From Spirosoma sp. (GTDB lineage: Bacteria; Bacteroidota; Bacteroidia; Cytophagales; Spirosomataceae): a DNA stretch of 64,000 nucleotides. Shown piece after piece: positions 24,621 through 33,193 of this stretch. A program made the position numbers and the translations under genes. The notes under the pieces are model-generated. The model saw nothing but the letters and a program-made list of their open reading frames with translations, was not told where the DNA came from and ran no database searches. Within the stretch, counting starts at the first letter, position 1. The number at the start of each line of letters is the position of its first letter. The stretch is from NCBI RefSeq assembly GCF_026391055.1, contig NZ_JAPLET010000022.1:248001-312000 (forward strand), given 5' to 3'.

Positions 24621-26876
24621 TCATCGCATGAGAGTAAGCGGGCCCTTAAATGTTCGTTTTGATGTCAGTAGCAGATAGTAATACGTGCCAACGGGCGAAC
24701 CGGTACCGTACCAGCGGAATTTGGGGTCTGATGATTTAAAGACGGTCTGCCCCCAGCGATTCGTTATCTCCACCGACTTGAACTGTTCATCACAGGAGTT
24801 TTCCGGCAAATCTTTAATGGCGAAATAGTCATTAATACCGTCGCCGTTGGGCGTGAAGATATTCGGGATTTTTATCTCCGCATTAAATGATGGATTCTTG
24901 ACCGTGAACGTAACCGTCGTCACAGCCGTATGTTCGGGTTGGCAAGAGCGGTCATCCACTATAAAATCGACCACAAATGTAGCCTCGGCTTTGCCTGCCA
25001 TCAGGGCACAGGTTGGCTTCCAGTCGAAAGGGGATTGTAGTGTTGGTAATCCAAACTTATCCGTAAACACCATCCCGGCCTCCTTAACATCAAATCCTCG
25101 TCCAATAGCAGTGAGCCGCAACGTATCCCGGTCGGGGTCGTTACCCAGCACATCAAAGTTTGTCCGTCCGTCGGAATCACTGGCACTAACGGTCAGCTCA
25201 ACAGCCTGTGAGGCCAGTGTAGTGCGTACCGTGGGGGGCTTACTGGGCAAGCCAGTAGCTGCCAGGTTTACGGTAACGGTATCCCGAAGGTTTCGGTTAC
25301 AGCGGGTATCGGTCACGATAAAGTCGACAATATAACCGGACTGGGTAGCCTGGGTACAGGTTGGTTTCCAAGAAAAAGGTTGCGACACTTTCCCTACTCC
25401 CGAAGCCGAACCAAAACTCATCCCAGCCTGCGACAGCGTAAACCCGCGTCCAACGGCCTGGATCGTCACATTGTCGTTGTCAATATCGGTGCCGAAAGCG
25501 TTGAATGTTAGCGAAGATCCTACCGTAATACTGGCTTTATTGTTCGGCAGGTCGGTAGCGGCAACGGGTTTGGTATTGGCTGATGGAATAATATTCAGGC
25601 GGATACTTATCGTATCGCTGAGTCCCTGCGGACAGCCATCATCCGTAGCCCGAATCAGCAACGTAATTGGAGTGCCATTACCCCCAACGCATCGTCCGAA
25701 ACAGAATTTTGCCTGTAATGTATCACGGCTTGTTCGGGTGGTTAACTCTCCGGGAGTTAGAGTGAGACCGGGTAGCGAGCCACTCATGTTAACGATCGAA
25801 ATACGCTGGTTTGGGTCGAGGTCCGTGATGTACAGACTCAGGCAGTTGGTATCTTTTTCGGCGATGGTGAGGACGGTACCTTCCGTGTAAAACTGTTTTT
25901 GGTCGTTCGGTCGGAAAAGCAGTTGGGGAGCGTTGTTTTTTGGGCAGTCAATTACCAGCACCTGAAAGTCGCGCCGGACGCGCCCAATCTGTTTACCGGC
26001 CCGAAACTCGCCTACCTCAACAGAAAAAACGAAGAGTCCGGCCCGGTCCGGGGTTACGCTGAGCAGTCCCGTTCGGGCATTCACCCGCAGGGGAACGGCT
26101 CCCGGTATTTCATTGGCAATGGAGATGCCGTTAGCCCACCGGATTGGCGGATAGGGGCCTGCAAAAAATGAAGGGTTTAATGCCGTCGTACCGGCACCGG
26201 GATTTGGTGCAGCGGATGTACTAAAGCCGTTGTAGGGTGTCGCCAATGCATACGTCAGGCTGTCGCCATCGGCATCGCGGGCGCTGAAGTCGAGAGTAAA
26301 CGGCTGACCAATGCAGGCGTAATCCCCTTTAGGAACGGTAAATACGGGCGATGAGTTGACGAAGCGGGTTTGTCCCGAAATAATAGCCGGAAACTCCAGG
26401 TAGAATGTTGAACCGGCTGCCCCCGGGTTTTCGATATTGACAATGGCACCATTCCGGCAGCATCTTTCCCACGATAGGTAATATCCGCCCGCATCATTGA
26501 ATACATTGGGGTCGAGGGTCAGGTCGGTACTGTGCCGGATCAGGCGCGTACGTACGGCACCCGTTGCACAGGCTGGCCGGGTGTAGGATACGTATTCGCT
26601 GCTGATGCGGATAAGCGGAACATAGCCGATCAGCTGATTGGTGCGCTTCGAGAAAACACCAACGGATACCTGACCGTCATCGGCTCCCGGATTTCCGTTA
26701 ATGTCGTCGAAGTATAAATTAAGGTTGATACGATGCGTGTATTGTGTCTGGGTACCCAGGTAACGCAGTTCGAGCTCACCCCCGACAATATGCGTTGCCT
26801 GTGCCAGCGAGCCTAAAACCAGAAAAAAGCAAAGAAGAAAAAAAGGTAATTTTGAGGGATAGTACAGGTTCACCAT
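24621..26876 (-). CDS. Secreted protein with type B T9SS C-terminal domain
   Basis: The 751-residue protein has a signal peptide cleaved near L-A-Q-A. The mature N-terminus T-H-I-V-G-G-E-L-E-L-R-Y is common in large Bacteroidota gliding-associated secreted proteins. The middle has repeated immunoglobulin- or cadherin-like modules, with paired wording S-F-D-W-K-P-T-C and D-F-I-V-D-D/T-R-C around 500-520 and 615-640. The end I-P-N-I-F-T-P-N-G-D-G-I-N-D-Y-F with E-I-T-N-R-W-G-Q-T-V-F and G-T-Y-Y-Y is the CHU_C/gliding motility-associated C-terminal domain. That domain directs export by the type IX system without the usual A-type cleavage. It is therefore a cell-surface or released adhesin-like protein. 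It diverges from rlmD with only 68 bases between. Confidence 0.92.
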   Translation of the reverse strand: MVNLYYPSKLPFFLLCFFLVLGSLAQATHIVGGELELRYLGTQTQYTHRINLNLYFDDINGNPGADDGQVSVGVFSKRTNQLIGYVPLIRISSEYVSYTRPACATGAVRTRLIRHSTDLTLDPNVFNDAGGYYLSWERCCRNGAIVNIENPGAAGSTFYLEFPAIISGQTRFVNSSPVFTVPKGDYACIGQPFTLDFSARDADGDSLTYALATPYNGFSTSAAPNPGAGTTALNPSFFAGPYPPIRWANGISIANEIPGAVPLRVNARTGLLSVTPDRAGLFVFSVEVGEFRAGKQIGRVRRDFQVLVIDCPKNNAPQLLFRPNDQKQFYTEGTVLTIAEKDTNCLSLYITDLDPNQRISIVNMSGSLPGLTLTPGELTTRTSRDTLQAKFCFGRCVGGNGTPITLLIRATDDGCPQGLSDTISIRLNIIPSANTKPVAATDLPNNKASITVGSSLTFNAFGTDIDNDNVTIQAVGRGFTLSQAGMSFGSASGVGKVSQPFSWKPTCTQATQSGYIVDFIVTDTRCNRNLRDTVTVNLAATGLPSKPPTVRTTLASQAVELTVSASDSDGRTNFDVLGNDPDRDTLRLTAIGRGFDVKEAGMVFTDKFGLPTLQSPFDWKPTCALMAGKAEATFVVDFIVDDRSCQPEHTAVTTVTFTVKNPSFNAEIKIPNIFTPNGDGINDYFAIKDLPENSCDEQFKSVEITNRWGQTVFKSSDPKFRWYGTGSPVGTYYYLLLTSKRTFKGPLTLMR

Positions 26877-26944
26877 AAGCAGAATCAGGTCAGTATAGAG
26901 TTCGTCCGAAAACGACTGCTTAAATTAGCGGTTTTTTAGGACTT

Positions 26945-28375
26945 ATGCGTAGGAAGATTCATAAAACACCCGAACGGTTGGCACGTGTTCGTGTCGATGC
27001 GGTAGCCGCCGAAGGGAAGTGTATTGTACGTACTGAAGAAGGCGTAATTTTTGTTGAAAACCCCACCGGTGGACCGGGTGTGGCCCCCGGCGATGTAGTA
27101 GACCTGCGCATTACCAATACCAAAAAGCAATACCGCGAAGCCGTTGCCGAACGCATTCATGAGTGGTCTACTGTCCGTACCGAGCCTTTTTGTGAGCATT
27201 TTGGGACGTGTGGTGGCTGCAAGTGGCAGCATATTCAATACAGCGAACAACTTGGCTTTAAACACCAGCAGGTAATCGATCACCTGACGCGTATTGGTAA
27301 AGTGGAACTGCCCACGTTTCGGCCCATTATGCCCGCTCATCCAACGCAGTACTATCGGAACAAGCTTGAATTTACCTGCGCCGAAGGCCGCTGGCTGACA
27401 ACAAAGGAAGTGGGTACTAACCAGCCGATGGACCAGCGGGCAGTGGGCTTCCACGTGCCCGGACGCTTCGATAAAGTGCTGCCCATTCGGCATTGCTACC
27501 TCCAGCCCGACCCGTCCAACGCCATTCGGGAAGCAATTGATGCCTATGTACTTCAGCATGACATGACGTTGTACAACCTGAAAATGCATACCGGTTATCT
27601 GCGGACGCTCATCATCCGCACTGCCGATACTACGCAGCAGGTGATGGTAACGTTGCAGGTAGCCCAGGACAACCCCGAGCTGCTCAACGGATTAATGGCC
27701 TATTTGCAGACGTTGTTCCCGCAGATTACCTCCCTGAACTATATTCTGAACACCAAAAAGAACGATAGCTATCAGGATCAGGAGGTTATCAACTGGGCCG
27801 GGAAAGCCTTCATCGAAGAGCAGATGGAAGAGCTCACGTTTCGGATAGGTCCCAAGTCTTTTTATCAGACCAATGCTCAGCAAGCGTACAACCTCTATAA
27901 AGTGGCCCGCGAATTTGCCGGGCTTACCGGTCAGGAACACGTGTATGACTTATACACCGGCACCGGTACCATTGCACTCTTTGTGGCTCGTTTGGCCAAA
28001 CACGTGGTCGGGGTGGAGTATGTCGAAGCATCGGTGGCCGACGCCCGCGTCAATGCGGAAGTGAACGGGATTACCAATACGACGTTTGTCGCGGGGGATA
28101 TGAAGGCGATTCTGACCGACGAATTTTTTGCGGAGCACGGTCGTCCGGATGTGGTCATTACCGATCCGCCCCGCGCCGGCATGGATGAGGCCGTTACCCG
28201 TCAGTTACTCAAAGCGGCTCCCGAACGCATTGTTTACGTTAGTTGCAACACCGCCACACAAGCCCGTGATCTGGCTATTCTGGATGAAGGATACACCGTA
28301 ACGGGCGTACAACCGGTGGATATGTTTCCGCATACGCACCACGTCGAAAATGTAGTCGTCCTGACGAAGCGGTAG
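26945..28375 (+). CDS. rlmD: 23S rRNA (uracil(1939)-C(5))-methyltransferase RlmD
   Basis: The 476-residue enzyme has a TRAM RNA-binding domain (about 10-70). A [4Fe-4S]-binding set follows: C83-x5-C89-x2-C92 plus C184. A class I methyltransferase domain has Y-D-L-Y-T-G-T-G-T-I near 335-344, D-P-P-R-A-G-M-D near 407, and the catalytic V-S-C434-N motif. These are the RlmD/RumA features, and the enzyme makes m5U in 23S rRNA from S-adenosylmethionine. RlmCD-type alternatives exist in some bacteria, so the exact uridine is inferred. It is the only gene in its transcript and ends in a 25-bp perfect hairpin. Confidence 0.94.
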   Translation: MRRKIHKTPERLARVRVDAVAAEGKCIVRTEEGVIFVENPTGGPGVAPGDVVDLRITNTKKQYREAVAERIHEWSTVRTEPFCEHFGTCGGCKWQHIQYSEQLGFKHQQVIDHLTRIGKVELPTFRPIMPAHPTQYYRNKLEFTCAEGRWLTTKEVGTNQPMDQRAVGFHVPGRFDKVLPIRHCYLQPDPSNAIREAIDAYVLQHDMTLYNLKMHTGYLRTLIIRTADTTQQVMVTLQVAQDNPELLNGLMAYLQTLFPQITSLNYILNTKKNDSYQDQEVINWAGKAFIEEQMEELTFRIGPKSFYQTNAQQAYNLYKVAREFAGLTGQEHVYDLYTGTGTIALFVARLAKHVVGVEYVEASVADARVNAEVNGITNTTFVAGDMKAILTDEFFAEHGRPDVVITDPPRAGMDEAVTRQLLKAAPERIVYVSCNTATQARDLAILDEGYTVTGVQPVDMFPHTHHVENVVVLTKR

Positions 28376-28392
28376 TTTGTATTCACAAAGCG

Positions 28393-28446
28393 AGGGCCCA
28401 CCGGTTGGTGTCAGTTTCTCAAAACTGACACCAACCGGTGGGCCCT
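28393..28446. terminator. Perfect 25-bp inverted repeat after rlmD
   Basis: Bases 28393-28417 are the exact reverse complement of 28422-28446, with a 4-base loop CTCA. It lies between rlmD and the convergent helix-hairpin-helix gene, 3 bases from the latter's stop codon at 28450. Confidence 0.75.
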
Positions 28447-28449
28447 GAT

Positions 28450-29439
28450 TTAAAATTCCAGATAAGGAGCAATCTTCTCAATGGTTTTGGCGTCCAGTAT
28501 CCGAATTGGTTTCAATGACTCCGCCGAGGTGTATGCCCCATGCTGCTCCCGGTAGCTAACGATGAGCTGGGCCTGTCGGCGGGATAGAAATGGGTGCCGG
28601 TCCAGTTCATCGGCTGTAGCAGTGTTAACCGGAATCCGGCGCACCCCCGACCGGATCTGACCAAATTTTCTAAGTTCTTCAATCGCGAGTGAGTCTAGTC
28701 CGTAGACATCCCGAAATTGATCTGCCGAAATAAACCCGCCCAGTGCATCCCGGTATTTGACAATTCGGGCAGCCAGCGTAGCGCCAATGCCTTTTAGTGC
28801 AATCAACTGGCTTGTGTCGGCAGCGTTGATATCAAATGGTTGAAGAACCGGCTTTGCCGGGCGTTCCGGAAATGCCGGTCGGTTTGACGCCGGGTAAGGC
28901 TCGTTGCTGGCTGGTTTGCCAGTGCCCGATGCGTCGCTGGTAAAGCGCTCTGGCCGGGATGTTTCTTTTACTGTAATGTAGGGTTCGAGCTGGTCGTACA
29001 GGTCGGGAGGGAAGTCGTATATTTTAAGGAGGTCTTCTTTCCTCCGAAACTGTCCGCCTTTGCTTCGGTATTTTTCGATGCGCTCCGCCATCCACTTCGG
29101 CAATCCCAATTGCTGCCAGCCCGTTACGCTAACGGTATTTGGGTCGAACGCAAACAGTTTCGGCTCACTGAATCGTTCGGCAGTGGTTTTCTCCTTCCCG
29201 GACCGGTCGCCGTATTGGGGTTGTTTGGCGGCTTCAGTCTGCATGAGGGCCACCAGGCTATCGAGTTTTCGCTGGTCGGCAACCGATGTGTCGATGGGTG
29301 TGCGGGTAACAACGAATCGGTAAACGAACGGAATCAGCAGGCATAGCAGCGTCAGGAACAGCAGGACCATAAAGCCTCTGGTCTCCTTATGGGAGAAGCC
29401 AAAATAATCGCGCACGAAGGAGACGAAACGGGAAATCAT
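28450..29439 (-). CDS. Helix-hairpin-helix (ComEA-like) membrane protein
   Basis: The 329-residue product has one transmembrane helix near residues 23-45 (F-M-V-L-L-F-L-T-L-L-C-L-L-I-P) with a short N-terminal cytoplasmic segment. The outside part contains three helix-hairpin-helix modules: around 115-150 (L-G-L-P-K-W-M-A-E-R-I-E-K-Y), 205-250 (D-I-N-A-A-D-T-S-Q-L-I-A-L-K-G-I-G) and 275-320 (V-N-T-A-T-A-D-E-L). ComEA-type proteins bind double-stranded DNA during uptake; Bacteroidota homologues are little studied, so a competence role is only suggested. A proline-rich linker separates modules 1 and 2. The gene diverges from glyS. Confidence 0.85.
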   Translation of the reverse strand: MISRFVSFVRDYFGFSHKETRGFMVLLFLTLLCLLIPFVYRFVVTRTPIDTSVADQRKLDSLVALMQTEAAKQPQYGDRSGKEKTTAERFSEPKLFAFDPNTVSVTGWQQLGLPKWMAERIEKYRSKGGQFRRKEDLLKIYDFPPDLYDQLEPYITVKETSRPERFTSDASGTGKPASNEPYPASNRPAFPERPAKPVLQPFDINAADTSQLIALKGIGATLAARIVKYRDALGGFISADQFRDVYGLDSLAIEELRKFGQIRSGVRRIPVNTATADELDRHPFLSRRQAQLIVSYREQHGAYTSAESLKPIRILDAKTIEKIAPYLEF

Positions 29440-29494
29440 TAAATTGACAAGTAGTTTTTATCGTTAAAAATGGTTACTTGTTTTGATGATTTCA

Positions 29495-29524
29495 AACAGT
29501 GGGCGAATTAATTCGCCCACTGTT
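29495..29524. promoter_or_regulatory. 30-bp perfect palindrome at the glyS promoter
   Basis: Bases 29495-29524 form a perfect palindrome with no spacer. It covers the place where the -33 element of the glyS promoter would be, directly before the -7 box. It could be an operator, or the hairpin end of an RNA. The core is GGGCGAATTAATTCGCCC. Confidence 0.55.
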
Positions 29525-29525
29525 G

Positions 29526-29533
29526 TATTTTTG
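29526..29533 (+). promoter_or_regulatory. -7 box of glyS
   Basis: TATTTTTG matches TAnnTTTG and lies 9 bases before the ATG at 29543, implying a nearly leaderless message. No standard -33 element is seen because the palindrome occupies that position. Confidence 0.45.
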
Positions 29534-29542
29534 CGCCCACGT

Positions 29543-31051
29543 ATGAATACTCCGCAAACGCCAGCCGCTGGTTCTCCAGCCACTTCGCTGCAAGACATTA
29601 TCGCCCACGCCAAAGAATATGGCTTCGTGTTCCCGTCGTCCGAAATCTACGATGGCCTGCAAGCCGTGTACGACTACGGTCAGAATGGCGTTGAACTGAA
29701 AAATAACCTTAAAACGCTCTGGTGGAAGGCAATGACCCAACTCCACGACAATGTCGTTGGGATTGATGCGTCGATTTTCATGCATCCGCTGACGTGGAAA
29801 GCGTCGGGGCACGTTGACTCGTTCAACGACCCCATGATCGACAACCGCGATTCTAAAAAACGGTACCGCGCCGATCAACTCCTCGAACTGAAAGCCGAAG
29901 CCTATGCCAATGCCGGGGATGAAGAAAAAAGTACCGCGCTATTGCAGGAAATGGGCCGTTTACTGGGCGACAATGACCTAGAGGGCGTTCGGAACCTCAT
30001 TATCGCCGAAGGCATCATAGACCCCGTTTCAGGTACTGATAACTGGACCGAAGTACGGCAGTTCAACCTGATGTTTTCTACGCAGGTGGGTTCGCTGGCC
30101 GAAGATGCCAGCCTGATTTACCTCCGGCCGGAAACTGCCCAGGGTATTTTCGTGAACTTCCTGAACGTTCAGAAAACGGGCCGTATGAAGGTTCCCTTTG
30201 GGATTGCCCAAATTGGGAAAGCGTTTCGGAACGAGATTGTGGCCCGTCAGTTCACCTTCCGGATGCGGGAGTTCGAACAGATGGAAATGCAGTTCTTCGT
30301 GCGCCCCGGCACTGAAATGCAATGGTATGAAACCTGGCGAGATGCCCGGATGAAATTTCACCAGGCGGTGGGCTTACCCGCCGATAAACTCAAATTTCAC
30401 ATTCACGAGAAACTGGCGCACTACGCTAATGCCGCCGTGGATATCGAGTATAAGTTTCCGTTTGGTTTCCGCGAGATGGAAGGGATTCACTCACGCACCG
30501 ATTTTGACCTGAAAGCCCACCAGGAGCTGAGCCGCAAGAAGCAGCAGTATTTCGACAATGACGTTGACCCCGCCACCGGTAAACCGTACGGTAACTATAT
30601 TCCGTACGTTGTTGAAACATCGGTAGGGGCAGACCGCCTGTTCCTAGCTGTTCTCTGCAATGCGTTCACGAAAGAAATCGTGGGCGAAGGTGATCAGCAG
30701 AAGGAGCGTACGTATTTGAAGCTTCATCCGGCGCTGGCTCCCATTAAAGCGGCTGTGTTCCCGCTGGTTCGGAAAGATGGTTTGCCCGAGAAAGCCGAAG
30801 CGATCGTGAAGAATCTCCGGTCTGAGTTCCGGGTGGTGTATGAGGAGCGCGATGCCATTGGTAAGCGCTACACCCGTCAGGATTTGATCGGTACGCCGTT
30901 CTGTATTGCGGTGGATTATCAAACCCTCGAAGATGATACTGTAACCATCCGTTACCGCGACACAACGGAGCAGATCCGTATTCCGGTGAGCGAACTGAAA
31001 GCCCGTATCGGTCAGGAAGTGTCGATGGAGCGGGTGTTGGAAAATATGTAA
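29543..31051 (+). CDS. glyS: Glycine--tRNA ligase (dimeric, class II)
   Basis: From the ATG at 29543 the enzyme has 502 residues. The 20-codon extension to 29483 crosses the promoter box and palindrome and lacks family similarity. Class II motifs are present: motif 2 in F-R-N-E-I-V-A-R-Q-F-T-F-R-M-R-E-F-E-Q-M-E near 220-240, Y-L-R-P-E-T-A-Q-G-I-F just before it, and motif 3 in V-E-T-S-V-G-A-D-R-L-F near 355. The C-terminal anticodon-binding domain (I-K-A-A-V-F-P-L-V...) begins near 400. It is the alpha2 type found in Bacteroidota, archaea and eukaryotes, not the alpha2beta2 enzyme. It charges tRNA-Gly in the cytoplasm. Confidence 0.95.
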   Translation: MNTPQTPAAGSPATSLQDIIAHAKEYGFVFPSSEIYDGLQAVYDYGQNGVELKNNLKTLWWKAMTQLHDNVVGIDASIFMHPLTWKASGHVDSFNDPMIDNRDSKKRYRADQLLELKAEAYANAGDEEKSTALLQEMGRLLGDNDLEGVRNLIIAEGIIDPVSGTDNWTEVRQFNLMFSTQVGSLAEDASLIYLRPETAQGIFVNFLNVQKTGRMKVPFGIAQIGKAFRNEIVARQFTFRMREFEQMEMQFFVRPGTEMQWYETWRDARMKFHQAVGLPADKLKFHIHEKLAHYANAAVDIEYKFPFGFREMEGIHSRTDFDLKAHQELSRKKQQYFDNDVDPATGKPYGNYIPYVVETSVGADRLFLAVLCNAFTKEIVGEGDQQKERTYLKLHPALAPIKAAVFPLVRKDGLPEKAEAIVKNLRSEFRVVYEERDAIGKRYTRQDLIGTPFCIAVDYQTLEDDTVTIRYRDTTEQIRIPVSELKARIGQEVSMERVLENM

Positions 31052-31068
31052 AATTTGGTTTCACCAAT

Positions 31069-31135
31069 AAAAGAAGAGAAAAAGCAGGCGTGCCACGGAT
31101 TAGAACCGTGGCACGCCTGCTTTTTCTCTTCTTTT
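31069..31135. terminator. Perfect 30-bp inverted repeat after glyS
   Basis: Bases 31069-31098 are the exact reverse complement of 31106-31135, with a 7-base loop. The right arm ends in TTTTTCTCTTCTTTT, giving a U-rich end on the plus strand; the mirror image serves the convergent Uma2 gene. Confidence 0.8.
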
Positions 31136-31145
31136 CAAATATCGG

Positions 31146-31814
31146 TTATCGACTTGCTGAGAGCACTGTGCGCAGGGCCGCTATATTCGCCGTAGCATCA
31201 AAGATTGCCTTTACGGGAATGGTGAACCCCGCTAACTGCTGGCTGGAAACCGTCTGCCCGACCCGTAGTAAATCGACCAATGCGTAGGCTTCGGTATCGG
31301 CATCCAAGGTGAATACTTCGACCGTTTGACGGGTAGGATCAACGAGCCAGTATTCGGCTACCTGGTGCGTGGCGTAATCTTCAAATTTGATTTCCCGATC
31401 GTTCTTCTGCGTGCTTTTTGATAACACTTCCACCACCAGATCCGGGGCTGGATAGTATAGCAAATCAGGCTTGATGTCAGCCGCTTTTTCCGTTCCGAAA
31501 TAGCAAATATCCGGCTCGTAGCTATTTTGGGTTAGTTCGACCAGAGCTTTTTCAACAAGCACAATACCAATGTTATGCTCATTGACAAAAGCATTTAGTA
31601 ACGTTCCAAGGAACATCACTGCAGCATTGTGCTTATGTAACGCCGGTGAGTGAACGACAATTTCACCGTTGATGAACTCCACTTTCATGTCGTCGTCCAT
31701 CCACTCATAAAACGCCTGTCGGCGTTTTTTTTCGTCGTTCAACACCGCCTGAACCTGCTGAATAATTTGCGGGGCCTTAGGGGATTCCAGAAGTTGGGCA
31801 GCCAGTTCAGTCAT
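31146..31814 (-). CDS. Uma2 family endonuclease-like protein (DUF820)
   Basis: The 222-residue protein matches the Uma2/DUF820 family, a PD-(D/E)XK nuclease fold common in cyanobacteria and Bacteroidota. Seen are E-F-I-N-G-E-I-V-V near residue 46, Y-E-P-D-I-C-Y-F near 97, P-D-L-V-V-E-V-L-S-K-S-T near 123 (Asp, Glu, Lys catalytic set), and Y-W-L-V-D-P near 155. Despite the name, biochemical activity of the family is poorly known, and many members occur as scattered accessory genes. The gene is 45 bases downstream of cysN on the same strand; a shared transcript is possible but a shared function unlikely. Confidence 0.88.
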   Translation of the reverse strand: MTELAAQLLESPKAPQIIQQVQAVLNDEKKRRQAFYEWMDDDMKVEFINGEIVVHSPALHKHNAAVMFLGTLLNAFVNEHNIGIVLVEKALVELTQNSYEPDICYFGTEKAADIKPDLLYYPAPDLVVEVLSKSTQKNDREIKFEDYATHQVAEYWLVDPTRQTVEVFTLDADTEAYALVDLLRVGQTVSSQQLAGFTIPVKAIFDATANIAALRTVLSASR

Positions 31815-31859
31815 AGCCTTATTAGGACTTTATACTCAAATATAGAAAAGTAAGCCGAC

Positions 31860-33110
31860 TTACGCTTCGCCCACCAGCATCAGGGCCCCAACGGTTACGT
31901 TCGAGGTTTCGTCGATGAGGATGGCGCCACCCGACGCCCGGTTAGTGGCGTAAGGGTCAAAACTGATCGGCTGTGCGGTTCGAAGCACCACTTTGGCCAA
32001 ATCATTCAACCGGAGTTGCTCAACGCCTTCAATCTGTTCGTAAGTATTAACATTTACCTGGTACGCAATCTCCCGCACCGAACAGCGCGTCCGGAAAGTG
32101 CCTACCTGTAACACATATTTATTCCCTACTTTAAACTCCTTGCTATCCATCCAGCAGAGCATGGCTTCGACCGTTTGACTACTCAGCGGCTGGCTGTCCG
32201 AACGAACAATGAGGTCGCCCCGGCTAATGTCTACATCAGTTGCCAGATGCAGCACGACAGACATGGGCGTTGCCGCTTCATCGAGATGCGTTTCGGCAAT
32301 TTCAATGGCATCGATGGTCGAAGTTTCGCCGGATGGGAACACCGTAATGGCGTCGCCTTTGCGGAACTGTCCGCTTGTAATTTTACCCGCATAACCCCGG
32401 TAATCGTGAAGCTCCGGTGTTTGCGGACGGATGACGTACTGAACCGGAAAACGACCTTGAGTAAGGTTCACATCATCGGCAATTTCTACCGTTTCCAGAT
32501 GTTCCAGCAGCGTTTGCCCCTCGTACCATGGCATGGATTCCGACCGGTCGACAACGTTATCGCCGTTCAGTGCACTCATCGGAATATACGTTACATGCTT
32601 CACGTTCAGCTTTTGGGCCAGTTCGGCATAATGAATGCAGATGTCGGAGAACACATCCTGCGAGTAATCGACCAGATCCATTTTGTTGATCGCCACCACA
32701 ATGTGCGGGATTCCCAGCAACGACGCAATGAGCGAATGCCGCCGGGTTTGTTCGGCAACACCGTGCCGGGCATCGACCAGCACAATCGCCAGCTGGCAAT
32801 TGGACGCACCGGTTACCATGTTGCGGGTGTACTGAATATGACCCGGTGCATCGACAATAATAAACTTCCGAACCGGGGTCTGGAAATAGCGGTAGGCTAC
32901 ATCAATTGTAATACCCTGTTCCCGTTCGGAACGGAGCCCGTCGGTCAAAAGGGCCAGATCGATCTCCCCATCGTCACGGCTTTTGCTTGCCCGCTCGATG
33001 GCTTCCAGTTGATCGGCCAGGATAGATTTGGAATCGTAAAGCAACCGCCCAATGAGCGTGCTTTTGCCGTCGTCAACCGAACCGGCAGTTATAAATCGTA
33101 AAAGATCCAT
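31860..33110 (-). CDS. cysN: Sulfate adenylyltransferase subunit 1 (GTPase)
   Basis: CysN is the regulatory GTPase of the ATP sulfurylase complex, driving formation of adenosine 5'-phosphosulfate (APS) from sulfate and ATP with CysD. The 416-residue protein has the P-loop G-S-V-D-D-G-K-S-T near residue 10, G3 D-A-P-G-H near 88, and N-K-M-D near 143. Elongation factor-like beta-barrel domains follow. It ends without the APS kinase (CysC) extension found in CysNC fusions. It is preceded by cysD and ends the cys genes of the cluster. Confidence 0.96.
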   Translation of the reverse strand: MDLLRFITAGSVDDGKSTLIGRLLYDSKSILADQLEAIERASKSRDDGEIDLALLTDGLRSEREQGITIDVAYRYFQTPVRKFIIVDAPGHIQYTRNMVTGASNCQLAIVLVDARHGVAEQTRRHSLIASLLGIPHIVVAINKMDLVDYSQDVFSDICIHYAELAQKLNVKHVTYIPMSALNGDNVVDRSESMPWYEGQTLLEHLETVEIADDVNLTQGRFPVQYVIRPQTPELHDYRGYAGKITSGQFRKGDAITVFPSGETSTIDAIEIAETHLDEAATPMSVVLHLATDVDISRGDLIVRSDSQPLSSQTVEAMLCWMDSKEFKVGNKYVLQVGTFRTRCSVREIAYQVNVNTYEQIEGVEQLRLNDLAKVVLRTAQPISFDPYATNRASGGAILIDETSNVTVGALMLVGEA

Positions 33111-33123
33111 TTATTGCATGTGT

Positions 33124-33170
33124 AATGAATAATCAGAAATGGATAATGTTGTACCCGCTTATTATTCATT
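33124..33170 (-). repeat. Intercistronic hairpin between cysD and cysN
   Basis: AATGAATAAT (33124-33133) is the exact reverse complement of ATTATTCATT (33161-33170). The surrounding bases are built from ATGAATAATG-like words. It may affect relative amounts of the two subunits, but similar low-complexity spacers are also seen between cysD and cysH. Confidence 0.4.
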
Positions 33171-33193
33171 GTTCATTTTACAGTAGTCAATAC

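Noticed and set aside
31146-31814. Defence or mobile-element island around the Uma2 gene
   Set aside because: A single Uma2 protein without integrase, transposase, toxin or restriction genes nearby; these genes are common as scattered singles.
32175-33101. Open frame of 308 codons opposite cysN
   Set aside because: Antisense to a GTPase with all motifs intact; no domain recognised.
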